Origin: Lachnospiraceae bacterium UBA7196
GTDB taxonomy: Bacteria; Bacillota; Clostridia; Lachnospirales; Lachnospiraceae
NCBI GenBank assembly: GCA_002490835.1
Contig: DKUU01000036.1
Location: 93,702-145,115, forward strand
Direction: 5' to 3'
Length of the DNA: 51,414 bases
The notes below the pieces were generated by a model. The model did not search any database and was not told the DNA's origin. It saw only the letters and a list, made by a program, of their open reading frames with translations. Of the stretch, positions 35,026-43,419 are shown in pieces. Position 1 is the first letter of the stretch, and each line of letters starts with the position of its first letter. A program made the translations under genes and the position numbers.

Positions 35026-38000
35026 GGGTACATCTCCTCCCGAATCTGCTCCAAAGCCTCCGCCGCGCTCATCTTGGGAAGCTTTCTGGTCTGATACCCC
35101 AGCTGTGCCGCCGTCCCGGCATCGTACCCGCAGACACGCTTGTAAGCGCAGTAGGTACAGGCTTTCTCACTGCCAAATTCACAGGGATTGACCGATATGG
35201 TCCCGTTCAGAATCTCCCGCCCCAGCTGCCGGATCTTTTGGTTTACATAATTCGAAACCATGGCCATATCCTCTTCTTCCATAACGCCGGAAGACGCGGA
35301 GAAACTGCCGTCCTTTTTCCGTTCTAACGGCAGGATATCGGACTTATCCACGAATTCGGCATCCAGTAAACTGACAGCCTCATCATTTTTATTTACCACT
35401 CCGGTCATCTTAAGTTCCCGCAATATCTTCTCATTGATCTCCTCCGGCGCAGGCTCCCCTTCCGCCTCCACCACAGGGTCCGCCACACGGTAGTAGAGCA
35501 TAGCCGCCGGGTGGATCTCCTTGTCCGGATATTTCTTCCCCGCAAGCTCTGTGGCCGCGTTCATGTAGACCACGAGCTGTAACTGCAGGCCATAGTAAAG
35601 GGCTGCCAGATCGAAACGCCGCTCTCCGGACTTATAGTCGATGACCTTCACATAGACCTTGTCATCCTTCTCGCATAGGTCCACGCGGTCGATCCTGCCC
35701 CGCAGACGAATCTTTTCCTTCTCCGTCAGGGCAATGTTTACGGCGTCCAGTTCCTCCAGCGAATCGAAGGACATCTCAAAGGCCTCCGGCAGAAAGCTGC
35801 CCTTTTGCAATTGTGTCCGCAGCGTGCGCACGGTGCGGGTCAAAATACGCTCGATCCGGTTTAAAAGCCGCTTGTTCCTCTCGCTGCTGTAAAGGACCGT
35901 CTCCCCGTAAAGCGCCGCGCAGGCAGTCAGCGCCTCCGACACCAGCGCCCCGCTCTCCTCCTCCGGAAAAGTGAGCCATGTATAGCCGCGCGCCGCCAGC
36001 CGCTCTCCGAAAAGTTCTAAGGCCTGATGAAAAAGATTTCCCATGTCAACAGCCTCGAAACCGTACTCTCCCCGCTCCCGCAGCCGCAGCCCGTACTGTA
36101 AAAAGTGGGCGTAAGCGCAGGCGGCATACTTTTCCAGACGGCTCACGCTCCCCAGCAGGGAAGCGCCGTAGAGGGCTAGGCTGACTGCTTTGGTCAACGG
36201 TGTGTCCTCATACTGCGCAAAAGCCGCCTCCGTGAGTGTCTCTATCTGCTCCCCATACTGCTCGTCGTCAAGATAGCAGCGATAGAACGTATAAAACGCC
36301 TCCTGTGCCGTCTGGGAAAGACGGCCCGCCGCGTACTCCCGCAGGCTGTCCGCCAAAAAGCCCACGCCGTCCGCGCCGCACACAAGCTGCCTTGCCGCCG
36401 GATCGCTCTCCGGCTTCTCAATTGCAAGCGCCGGAAACAGACCGCGCACCATCTCCACCAGATAGGCAGGGCGCAATGTCCGGCCGTCCTCCCCCACCCT
36501 TGCATAGGAAAGGTAAAGTTCCTGCGAAGGCTTGGTCATATTCAGGTAGAGATAGAGCCTTTGGATATACATCTGCTGTCTGGGTGTGGGCGCCAGCTCG
36601 ATCTGCGCTTCCCGTAAAAATTCCCGGTCAAGATCGGAGATGATCCCGCCAGTTTTTTCCTTGGGGATATTGCCGTCATTGACCCCCACAAAAAAGAGGA
36701 CTTTCACCTGCTTTAGTCTCGTACGCTCGATATCCCCCACCAGAATGCGGTCCACGTTCTGCGGAATCGTCCCCACCGTGATCTCCATCAGGCCCGAATC
36801 CAGAATTTCCGCAAACTCCTGCAGGGTCATCTCCTCCCCCGCAAGCAAGCTATCCATCTGGTCCAAAAGGTCGATCACCAGCGGGTAGATCTGGCCGTAC
36901 TCCTTAGCCCGCGCCGGGTCGCCCTGCTGTAGAAACATCGCCTCATAATCCGCAAGCTTCTGCTGCACGCCTGCCGTCTCCATAAACCGGTAGAGCGCCC
37001 GCACCAGCTCTCCTGCCGTCCGCATCGGTACAAGAAAGGGCGCCATCTGCTCCATCAAACGCTCCCGCAGGGCGTTGCATTTGGCAAGCGCAAGAAGCGA
37101 AGCCTCCTCGCCCTCAGGATCCTCCTCCCGATAGACAAAGGCTTCGCTCCACTTCTTCCTTCCTTTGATGCCGAAACGACGGACATAATTTTCCAGTCGG
37201 TCCGTCTCTTCCTTCTCAAATCCCGCAAGGCCCGTGCGCAGATAATGAAACACCGCCGTGGCACTGAAGTCCTGCAGAATGATCTGCAGGGCGCTGCGCA
37301 GATAAGACGAAAAAGGGTTCCCCAAAATCCCCGTTGTCCGGTCCAGATAAATGGGAATGCCAAACCGGGCGAAAACCTCCTTCGCCTCCTTGCCGTAGAC
37401 TTCCATATTGCCCGTCACTACCGCAATGTCGCGGTAGCAGAGCGCATCCGATGAAAAGAGCAATTTCCGGATCGCGATACAGGTCTGCCGCAGTTCCTCC
37501 GCCGGCGAAGAAGCCTCAAACAGATGAATGTTCTCCACCGCCCCCTCGTAGACCTGCGCCGGATAGCGAAAGAGATTTCTCTCCAGATGGGCCAGCTCCG
37601 GATTCCCGGAAAAACGCGCCGGTCTTCCGGCCTTTTTCTCATTACACCAAACGGCAGGCTCCTCCATAACGCCGCTCTCCTGCGCCAGTTTCTGCAGGGC
37701 TGCCACCGTCTTTAGGGTCAGATAAAACAGCTTCTGCTCGCCCGCCATGCGGTAAGGGTCTTCCCGCTCGTCGATCGTCAGCGTGACAATGACCCGCTCC
37801 GTCAGACCGAGCAGGTCCTGAATGACACGGTTTTGGATCGGCGTAAAGCCCGTGAATCCGTCGAAAGCAATCACGGCGTCCCGCACGATCTGTGATTTCG
37901 GCAGGGCAGCCCGCAGCCTGTCGAGCGTCTCCTCCGTGGTAATGAACTTTCCCCGCTTGTATTCGGAAAAAGCCTGATACAAAAGCTTTAAGTCCTTTAA

Positions 38001-38465
38001 CTTATGATAGAGCGCTCCCCGTCCCTTCGCGTAAGACAACAGGGCGTCCAGTTCCTTCTCTCCCACGCCGTACTGCATAAATTCGGAAAGGGCGGACTTT
38101 ACCTCATGGATGTAGCCGATTTTGCGCAAGTGGCTGCCGAGAAACGAAAGTTCCTCCCGCTTTTCCTGCGCCACCTTCCGCAGTACCAGACTCTTTCCCG
38201 TATCATCCAGAACAGGCAGTTCCTCGCCGCCCACTTCTTCAATGACCCGATGGGTCAATCTGCCAAAGCTGAGGACATCCACATTCATGATCGCATGTCT
38301 TGGATGCTCCACCACCAGATCCATCTGCGTCTGCATGGTGAACTGATCCGGCACGATCAGCAGATAATTTTTCTGCGGGTGCTTCCGGGATTCCTCTATG
38401 ATATGGTCATGCAGTTTTTTGCTTTTTCCCGCGCCTGAGGCGCCGAAGTAGAATTGCAGGGACAT
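35022..38465 (-). CDS. addB: AddB helicase-nuclease subunit
   Basis: Partner of AddA, 1147 aa. Start MSLQFYFGASGAGKSKKLHD includes Walker A and agrees with relatives. Four Fe-S cysteines appear to be present: one in KYAACAYAHFLQYG and three at about 1103, 1106 and 1112 in CTYCAYKRVC; the nuclease motif VKVIDYKSGERRF lies between. The start codon is only 3 nt after the metQ stop and no good ribosome binding site is visible, so translation may depend on termination at metQ. No promoter was found between metQ and addB, so addBA may be read from the metNIQ transcript. Confidence 0.95.
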   Translation of the reverse strand: MSLQFYFGASGAGKSKKLHDHIIEESRKHPQKNYLLIVPDQFTMQTQMDLVVEHPRHAIMNVDVLSFGRLTHRVIEEVGGEELPVLDDTGKSLVLRKVAQEKREELSFLGSHLRKIGYIHEVKSALSEFMQYGVGEKELDALLSYAKGRGALYHKLKDLKLLYQAFSEYKRGKFITTEETLDRLRAALPKSQIVRDAVIAFDGFTGFTPIQNRVIQDLLGLTERVIVTLTIDEREDPYRMAGEQKLFYLTLKTVAALQKLAQESGVMEEPAVWCNEKKAGRPARFSGNPELAHLERNLFRYPAQVYEGAVENIHLFEASSPAEELRQTCIAIRKLLFSSDALCYRDIAVVTGNMEVYGKEAKEVFARFGIPIYLDRTTGILGNPFSSYLRSALQIILQDFSATAVFHYLRTGLAGFEKEETDRLENYVRRFGIKGRKKWSEAFVYREEDPEGEEASLLALAKCNALRERLMEQMAPFLVPMRTAGELVRALYRFMETAGVQQKLADYEAMFLQQGDPARAKEYGQIYPLVIDLLDQMDSLLAGEEMTLQEFAEILDSGLMEITVGTIPQNVDRILVGDIERTRLKQVKVLFFVGVNDGNIPKEKTGGIISDLDREFLREAQIELAPTPRQQMYIQRLYLYLNMTKPSQELYLSYARVGEDGRTLRPAYLVEMVRGLFPALAIEKPESDPAARQLVCGADGVGFLADSLREYAAGRLSQTAQEAFYTFYRCYLDDEQYGEQIETLTEAAFAQYEDTPLTKAVSLALYGASLLGSVSRLEKYAACAYAHFLQYGLRLRERGEYGFEAVDMGNLFHQALELFGERLAARGYTWLTFPEEESGALVSEALTACAALYGETVLYSSERNKRLLNRIERILTRTVRTLRTQLQKGSFLPEAFEMSFDSLEELDAVNIALTEKEKIRLRGRIDRVDLCEKDDKVYVKVIDYKSGERRFDLAALYYGLQLQLVVYMNAATELAGKKYPDKEIHPAAMLYYRVADPVVEAEGEPAPEEINEKILRELKMTGVVNKNDEAVSLLDAEFVDKSDILPLERKKDGSFSASSGVMEEEDMAMVSNYVNQKIRQLGREILNGTISVNPCEFGSEKACTYCAYKRVCGYDAGTAAQLGYQTRKLPKMSAAEALEQIREEMYP

Positions 38466-38468
38466 AGT

Positions 38469-39281
38469 TTAATCAAATGGAATTACGCCGCCGTCGTAAG
38501 TATTGTTGATGTACTCCTTGACCGCGTCGGATTTCAACGCTTCCACCAGCGCCTTGATGCCGGCATTATTCTCATTGCCTTCCTTCACCGCGATCACGTT
38601 CACGTAGGTCTTTGCCGCCTCGGAATCGGACTGTTCAAAAGCCACCGCATCCTTCGCCACGGAGAAGCCTGCCTCCATCGCGTAGTTGCCATTTAAGACC
38701 ACAAACGCCACCTCGTCCTTCACACGGGGCACCTGCGCCGCTTCCAACTCCTGAATCTCGACATTGTAAGGATTCTCTTCAATGTCAAGCACGGTAGCTT
38801 CCAGACCGACGCCCGCTTTCAGGGTCAGGATGCCGTTGTCCTGCAGCAGCAGAAGCGCCCGCGCTTCATTGGTGGTGTCGTTGGGAACCGCAATCGTATC
38901 CCCTTCCGCAAGATCAGAAAGGTTCTCCTTCGTGCCGGGATAGATGCCAAAGGGCTCATAGTGAATGCCGCCCGCGTTCACCAGATGTGTGCCCTGCTCC
39001 TCGTTAAAAGAATCCAGATACGGGATGTGCTGGAAGTAGTTGGCGTCATATTCGCCGCTCTCCACCACCTGATTCGGCTGCACATAGTCGTTGAAGACTG
39101 TCACTTCCAGCGTGTAGCCCTGCTCCGCAAGCACAGGCTTTACCTGCTCTAAGATCTCCGCATGAGGCGTCGCCGAAGCTGCCACGGTGATCGTCTTATC
39201 ATCCTTCTTTCCGCCGCAGCCCGTCAGTGCGCTGAGCGCCAGAGCTGCTGCCACAACAGTTACCACGATTTTCTTTTTCAT
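38469..39281 (-). CDS. metQ: Methionine ABC transporter binding lipoprotein
   Basis: NlpA/MetQ lipoprotein, 270 aa, that captures methionine outside the cell. Lipobox LTGC (C22). The mature protein runs ITVAASATPHAEILEQVKPVL; NDYVQPNQVVESGEYDANYFQHIPYL is the typical family core, followed by VPNDTTNEARALLLLQ and VVLNGNYAMEAG. It is last in metNIQ, after metI by 28 nt, and almost touches addB. Methionine isomer or analogue preference cannot be read. Confidence 0.94.
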   Translation of the reverse strand: MKKKIVVTVVAAALALSALTGCGGKKDDKTITVAASATPHAEILEQVKPVLAEQGYTLEVTVFNDYVQPNQVVESGEYDANYFQHIPYLDSFNEEQGTHLVNAGGIHYEPFGIYPGTKENLSDLAEGDTIAVPNDTTNEARALLLLQDNGILTLKAGVGLEATVLDIEENPYNVEIQELEAAQVPRVKDEVAFVVLNGNYAMEAGFSVAKDAVAFEQSDSEAAKTYVNVIAVKEGNENNAGIKALVEALKSDAVKEYINNTYDGGVIPFD

Positions 39282-39309
39282 AATTTTTCCTCCTCGTTTA
39301 TGTATAAAT

Positions 39310-39969
39310 TTATTTCCTTTTATCTAATTTCACCGCCATCCGCATCCCAAACGTCTGGAAGATCTGTACCAGAATCACCAAGAGCACCACAGATACAATC
39401 ATGATCAGCGCCTTGTAGCGGTAATACCCGTAACGCAAAGCAATATCGCCTAAGCCGCCGCCGCCAACCACGCCCGCCATCGCGGAGTAGCCAAGAATCG
39501 TGCCAATGGCAATGGTCACACCCACTAGGATCGATGTCCGCGCTTCCACCAGAAGCACTTTCCAGATAATGGTAAAGGTGCCTGCACCCATGCTCTGTGC
39601 CGCTTCCACCACACCGTGATCCACTTCCTTGATCGAAGATTCGATCATACGCCCGATAAAAGGCGCCGCCGCAATAGTCAGCGGTACAATGGTCGCAATC
39701 GAACCCGTGGTCTTGCCCACGATTGCCCTCGTCAGGGGCATTACCAGAATCAAAAGGATCAAAAACGGAATGCTGCGCAGGATGTTCGCCAGCACGTCAA
39801 GCGCTTTATAAATCACGGCATTGGGCCGAATCCCCGTCTTATCCGTCACGGCCAGAACAATGCCCCACGGAAGTCCCAGCAGATAGCCGAAGAAAGTTGA
39901 CAGTAGTGTCATAAGCAAGGTGTCCCGCACACCTTCCAGCATCATCAGTGTCAGGTCGCTAGTCCACAT
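39310..39969 (-). CDS. metI: Methionine ABC transporter permease
   Basis: 219-aa permease with five hydrophobic segments. The EAA loop EAAQSMGAGTFTIIWKVLLV contacts MetN, and the family stretch YSAMAGVVGGGGLGDIALRYGYYR is clear. Its start overlaps the end of metN by 11 nt, showing translational coupling. Confidence 0.95.
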   Translation of the reverse strand: MWTSDLTLMMLEGVRDTLLMTLLSTFFGYLLGLPWGIVLAVTDKTGIRPNAVIYKALDVLANILRSIPFLILLILVMPLTRAIVGKTTGSIATIVPLTIAAAPFIGRMIESSIKEVDHGVVEAAQSMGAGTFTIIWKVLLVEARTSILVGVTIAIGTILGYSAMAGVVGGGGLGDIALRYGYYRYKALIMIVSVVLLVILVQIFQTFGMRMAVKLDKRK

Positions 39970-40996
39970 AGCCGTTCACCTCCTCCACCGCCAGCCCTCT
40001 CTCCGTAAGATAAGCCTTCATCTCCTCCTGAACACCGGGATCGTCGGGAAGACTTAAAATCATCTCGCCTCTGGCGATGCCCTCCACATTCCGGGTGTCC
40101 GCCCGCAGGATGTTGATCGGTTGTCCGAACCGCAGTATCATATTCGCTATCACCGGTTCAAACGAGGAATTTACGGAAAAAACGATGCGGATACAACTCT
40201 TGCCCTTCATCAGTTCTCTCTGCCGGTCCTCCAGCGTACGCCGCTCGGTGCCGCTGCCTTTTAAGATCAGTTCCTTCGCCTCCGCCGTCTTCGGGTGGGC
40301 AAAAATATCGGAAACCCGCCCCTGCTCCACCAGCCGACCCTCGCCGATGATCGCCACGTGGGAACAGACTTCCCTGACCACCGACATCTCGTGGGTAATG
40401 ATCACAATGGTGATGCCGTAATTACGATTGATTTCCTTTAAAAGCTGTAAGATGGACTGCGTGGTTCTGGGGTCCAGCGCGCTCGTCGCCTCATCGCACA
40501 AAAGAATCTTCGGGTTGGCTGCCAATGCTCTGGCGATCGCCACACGCTGCTTTTGTCCGCCGGAAAGCTGGGACGGATAGGCCGTCGCCTTCTCGGACAG
40601 CTCCACGATCTCCAAAAGTTCCTGCGCGCGCTTCTTTGCGTCCTTCTTCTTCATGCCGCCGATCACCAGCGGAAAACAGATGTTGTCGATCACATTTTTC
40701 TGCATCAGCAGGTTAAAATGCTGGAAGATCATGGAGATTTCCCTGCGTATCATCCGCAGCTGCGCCTCAGACATCGCTCCCAGATCTTTTCCCCCGACGC
40801 GCACCGTGCCGGCCGTGGGCCGCTCTAAAAAATTCAGGCAGCGCACCAGCGTACTCTTGCCGGCTCCGGACATCCCGATGATCCCGTAGATATCGCCTGC
40901 CTCGATCGAGAGCGTGATATCCTGCAGCGCTTCCACCCTGCCCTCATCGGTTTCAAAGGTCTTGCTCAACCCCTGTACTTCTATCATTTCAGCCAT
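39959..40996 (-). CDS. metN: Methionine ABC transporter ATPase with NIL domain
   Basis: ATPase of the Met importer, 345 aa from the ATG behind GGGAGG (seven residues of the longer frame from 41017 removed, since transcription is predicted to start near 41019). Walker A GMSGAGKST, signature LSGGQKQR, Walker B ILLCDEATSALD, H-loop IITHEMS. The last 80 residues form the NIL domain, known in MetN to bind methionine and inhibit transport. The gene has its own promoter; no S-box riboswitch is seen upstream. Confidence 0.95.
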   Translation of the reverse strand: MAEMIEVQGLSKTFETDEGRVEALQDITLSIEAGDIYGIIGMSGAGKSTLVRCLNFLERPTAGTVRVGGKDLGAMSEAQLRMIRREISMIFQHFNLLMQKNVIDNICFPLVIGGMKKKDAKKRAQELLEIVELSEKATAYPSQLSGGQKQRVAIARALAANPKILLCDEATSALDPRTTQSILQLLKEINRNYGITIVIITHEMSVVREVCSHVAIIGEGRLVEQGRVSDIFAHPKTAEAKELILKGSGTERRTLEDRQRELMKGKSCIRIVFSVNSSFEPVIANMILRFGQPINILRADTRNVEGIARGEMILSLPDDPGVQEEMKAYLTERGLAVEEVNGYVD

Positions 40997-41025
40997 CTCG
41001 TTCCTCCCGGTTTTCATCCCTGCTC

Positions 41026-41054
41026 ACTATAGTATGAATCCCGCGAAATGTCAA
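41026..41054 (-). promoter_or_regulatory. metNIQ promoter
   Basis: Minus-strand TTGACA (41049-41054) and TATAGT (41026-41031) with a 17-nt spacer. The leader to the metN start is only about 23 nt, leaving no room for a riboswitch. Confidence 0.75.
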
Positions 41055-41095
41055 GATTCCCGTTCAGCAGACCGCCGCCAACCGTTCCTGCTCCG

Positions 41096-42034
41096 TTACT
41101 CCGCCGAAAACAGCGGTGTCGACAGATATCTGTCTCCGGAATCAGGCAGCAGCGCCACGATGACCTTTCCTTTATTCTCAGGCCGCTTTGCAAGCTGCGC
41201 AGCCGCATGGAGCGCCGCTCCTGAGGAAATACCCACCAGCACGCCCTCCTGCACGGCGATCGCTCTGCCCGCCGCAAAAGCATCCTCGTTTGCCACTTTT
41301 ATGATTTCGTCGTAAACACCCGTATCCAGCACTTCCGGAACAAAGCCTGCGCCGATGCCCTGTATCTTATGTGCGCCCGGCTGGCCGCCTGACAATACCG
41401 GACTGCTCTCAGGCTCCACCGCCACCACCTTCACATCGGGATTCTTTTCCTTTAAATAGGAACCAACGCCCGTTATGGTACCGCCGGTACCCACGCCCGC
41501 CACGAAAATGTCCACCTTTCCGTCCGTGTCCTCCCAGATCTCCGGTCCGGTCGTCGCCTTGTGGATCGCCGGATTCGCCGGATTCACGAACTGCCCCAGA
41601 ATAATGGAGCCGGGTGTCTGCGCCTGCAGTTCCTCAGCCTTGGCGATCGCGCCCTTCATGCCCTTTGCGCCCTCCGTCAGCACCAGCTTCGCGCCGTAGG
41701 CCTGTAACAGTTTACGCCGCTCCACGCTCATGGTCTCCGGCAGGGTCAATATCGCCTGATATCCCTTGGCCGCCGCCACCGCCGCCAGACCGATGCCGGT
41801 GTTGCCGCTGGTAGGCTCAATAATGGTGCCGCCGGGTTTTAACTTCCCCTCCCGCTCCGCCACCTCGATCATGTTGAGTGCAATACGGTCTTTCACCGAA
41901 CCGGCCGGATTCAGATATTCCAGCTTTACGAGGATCGTCGCGTCAGTGATACCGTTTTTCTTCTCGTAATTCGTCACCTCCAGAAGGGGCGTATGTCCGA
42001 TCAGTTCCGCTGCGCTTTTTTTGATATTTGCCAT
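41096..42034 (-). CDS. cysK: Cysteine synthase
   Basis: O-acetylserine sulfhydrylase, 312 aa from the ATG behind GGGAGG; 20 residues of the longer frame are leader. PLP fold-type II. ELIGHTPLLEV at the start, PLP lysine in PAGSVKDRIAL, substrate loop PTSGNTGIGLA, phosphate loop GTGGTITG and a late SSGAALHAA. It makes cysteine from O-acetylserine and sulfide. The promoter carries an Rrf2/CymR-like dyad, suggesting control by cysteine supply. It lies upstream of the methionine importer genes but has its own promoter. Confidence 0.95.
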   Translation of the reverse strand: MANIKKSAAELIGHTPLLEVTNYEKKNGITDATILVKLEYLNPAGSVKDRIALNMIEVAEREGKLKPGGTIIEPTSGNTGIGLAAVAAAKGYQAILTLPETMSVERRKLLQAYGAKLVLTEGAKGMKGAIAKAEELQAQTPGSIILGQFVNPANPAIHKATTGPEIWEDTDGKVDIFVAGVGTGGTITGVGSYLKEKNPDVKVVAVEPESSPVLSGGQPGAHKIQGIGAGFVPEVLDTGVYDEIIKVANEDAFAAGRAIAVQEGVLVGISSGAALHAAAQLAKRPENKGKVIVALLPDSGDRYLSTPLFSAE

Positions 42035-42082
42035 GATGATTTCCTCCCTTTTTCCGGCCGCCAAATACAGGCCTTTTTTATT

Positions 42083-42143
42083 TCCTACTTTCACGGTAGG
42101 ATTAATATGAATTGATAATACACCATATCATCTTGGCTGTCAA
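42083..42143 (-). promoter_or_regulatory. cysK promoter with Rrf2/CymR-like operator
   Basis: Minus-strand TTGACA (42138-42143) and TATTAT (42115-42120) with a 17-nt spacer. TCCTAC-N7-GTAGGA (42083-42101) follows the predicted start site, where a repressor would act as a roadblock. The half-sites resemble those used by Rrf2-family cysteine regulators; assignment is inference. Confidence 0.65.
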
Positions 42144-42162
42144 CCTGTTTTTAGGAAAAATT

Positions 42163-43245
42163 TTATGCCTCCAAACACACATTTTCCGCAAGCTGCCCTC
42201 TTCCCACGTGCCTTATCATCCGTATCACATCCCCTGTCATATGGACGGGACGCAAAATGACCTGTGGGCAGGCCCGCGCGTATACGCGAAAGAGCTCGTC
42301 GGCAAACCCCTGTCCCATAATCTCGACCCCGTCAAAGTCCAGTATGACCTCCCGAAACTCCTCCAGACGATTGCAGATCCGTCTGGCCTGAGAGCGCGCA
42401 ACGGGCTCTCCTGAAATACAAGCTTCCTTTACCGGTATTCTTGTGCGAATGAACCCTTCCTCCATATCTGCATACATATCAAACACCTCCGATAATTTTC
42501 TCTGCGTTTCATTTTCCAACGTCATCATCACAACCGTTCCCAGCCCGCTAAGCGCCGACGCATAGGCAAGCAGACGGTTTTCCTGTATCTGGGAAACCCC
42601 TGCCGCACCGCTTCGAAATACTCTTGCGCCGGACCAAATTGCAAACGTGTCCACCGCCTTGGAGGAGAAAAAAATCCCCTCGCCGGAATGCCTTGACGCA
42701 TCGCTGGTAATCTTTCCTTTACACAATTCCACCAGCGCATCATCCGCGTCGGGATTTTTCCAGCCATGTTCCTTCATATAATCGCACAGCGTCCGGAACA
42801 CACCCACCCCGTCGTCTATAATGAATACGGTACTGTAGAGCGCATTCGTCCGCGCCACAATCCGCAGCCTCTTCCCTCTTGAATGCTCGATCGCATTATT
42901 TAAGATTTCAGCGCAGACATACTGCCAGATTTTTTTCGCATCCGCGCTGCAGCCGCCAAACCACCCCCGCAGGAACGTGTCGTAAAGCTTATCCTCATCC
43001 GGCGCGCTGTCTCCAAGTTCTACTACCGTCTCCTGTTCCCTCTCCACCAGACAATAACCGCTGACACAATCCGCATTTTTTCTCAACACGCCCCCCTGCA
43101 GCGCCTTGTCCAGATAGCGTTTTACGGAGGTGACAGAAACACCGAAACTGTCCATCGTCTTCGCCACAATGTCCGGATCGTCCGACGCAACCTTGCGATA
43201 AATATACTTTTCAATCTCCGCCCTTTTTCGGTCTGTAAAAGACAT
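42163..43245 (-). CDS. HTH - HATPase - STAS-like (DUF4325) regulator
   Basis: 360 aa from the ATG behind GGGAGGG (13 residues of the 43284 frame removed). Three parts are visible: an N-terminal winged-helix-like region (about 1-75, with FGVSVTSVKRYLDKAL); a GHKL ATPase-like domain with N-box EILNNAIEHS, G1 DDGVGVF and G2-like SGEGIFFSSK; and a C-terminal STAS-like domain (about 285-360, VILDFDGVEIMGQGFADELF), matching DUF4325. This combines elements usually split between anti-sigma kinases and anti-anti-sigma proteins. Function unknown; no partner sigma gene is next to it. Confidence 0.75.
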   Translation of the reverse strand: MSFTDRKRAEIEKYIYRKVASDDPDIVAKTMDSFGVSVTSVKRYLDKALQGGVLRKNADCVSGYCLVEREQETVVELGDSAPDEDKLYDTFLRGWFGGCSADAKKIWQYVCAEILNNAIEHSRGKRLRIVARTNALYSTVFIIDDGVGVFRTLCDYMKEHGWKNPDADDALVELCKGKITSDASRHSGEGIFFSSKAVDTFAIWSGARVFRSGAAGVSQIQENRLLAYASALSGLGTVVMMTLENETQRKLSEVFDMYADMEEGFIRTRIPVKEACISGEPVARSQARRICNRLEEFREVILDFDGVEIMGQGFADELFRVYARACPQVILRPVHMTGDVIRMIRHVGRGQLAENVCLEA

Positions 43246-43313
43246 AGCCGCTCCCTCCCTTAAAACATATTTATTAAAATTCAAACTATATTCTAATTTG
43301 ATTATAACATAAA

Positions 43314-43342
43314 ATTATAAAAATACTACTTATTTTTCCCAA
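43314..43342 (-). promoter_or_regulatory. Candidate promoter of the HTH-HATPase-STAS gene
   Basis: Minus-strand TTGGGA (43337-43342) and TATAAT (43314-43319) with a 17-nt spacer. Confidence 0.5.
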
Positions 43343-43383
43343 TTTATACGTTAACGCAAAATTCTGCGCTTTTTTGGCCTTCT

Positions 43384-43412
43384 TTGCACCAAAGACCAAT
43401 CTATGATACAAT
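43384..43412 (+). promoter_or_regulatory. Promoter giving a leaderless glycosyltransferase mRNA
   Basis: TTGCAC (43384-43389) and TACAAT (43407-43412), 17-nt spacer. The expected start of transcription, about 7 nt downstream, coincides with the ATG at 43420. Confidence 0.6.
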
Positions 43413-43419
43413 ACTTCCT

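Noticed and set aside
41017..41095. S-box riboswitch before metNIQ
   Set aside because: The predicted leader is about 23 nt and no S-box core is present.
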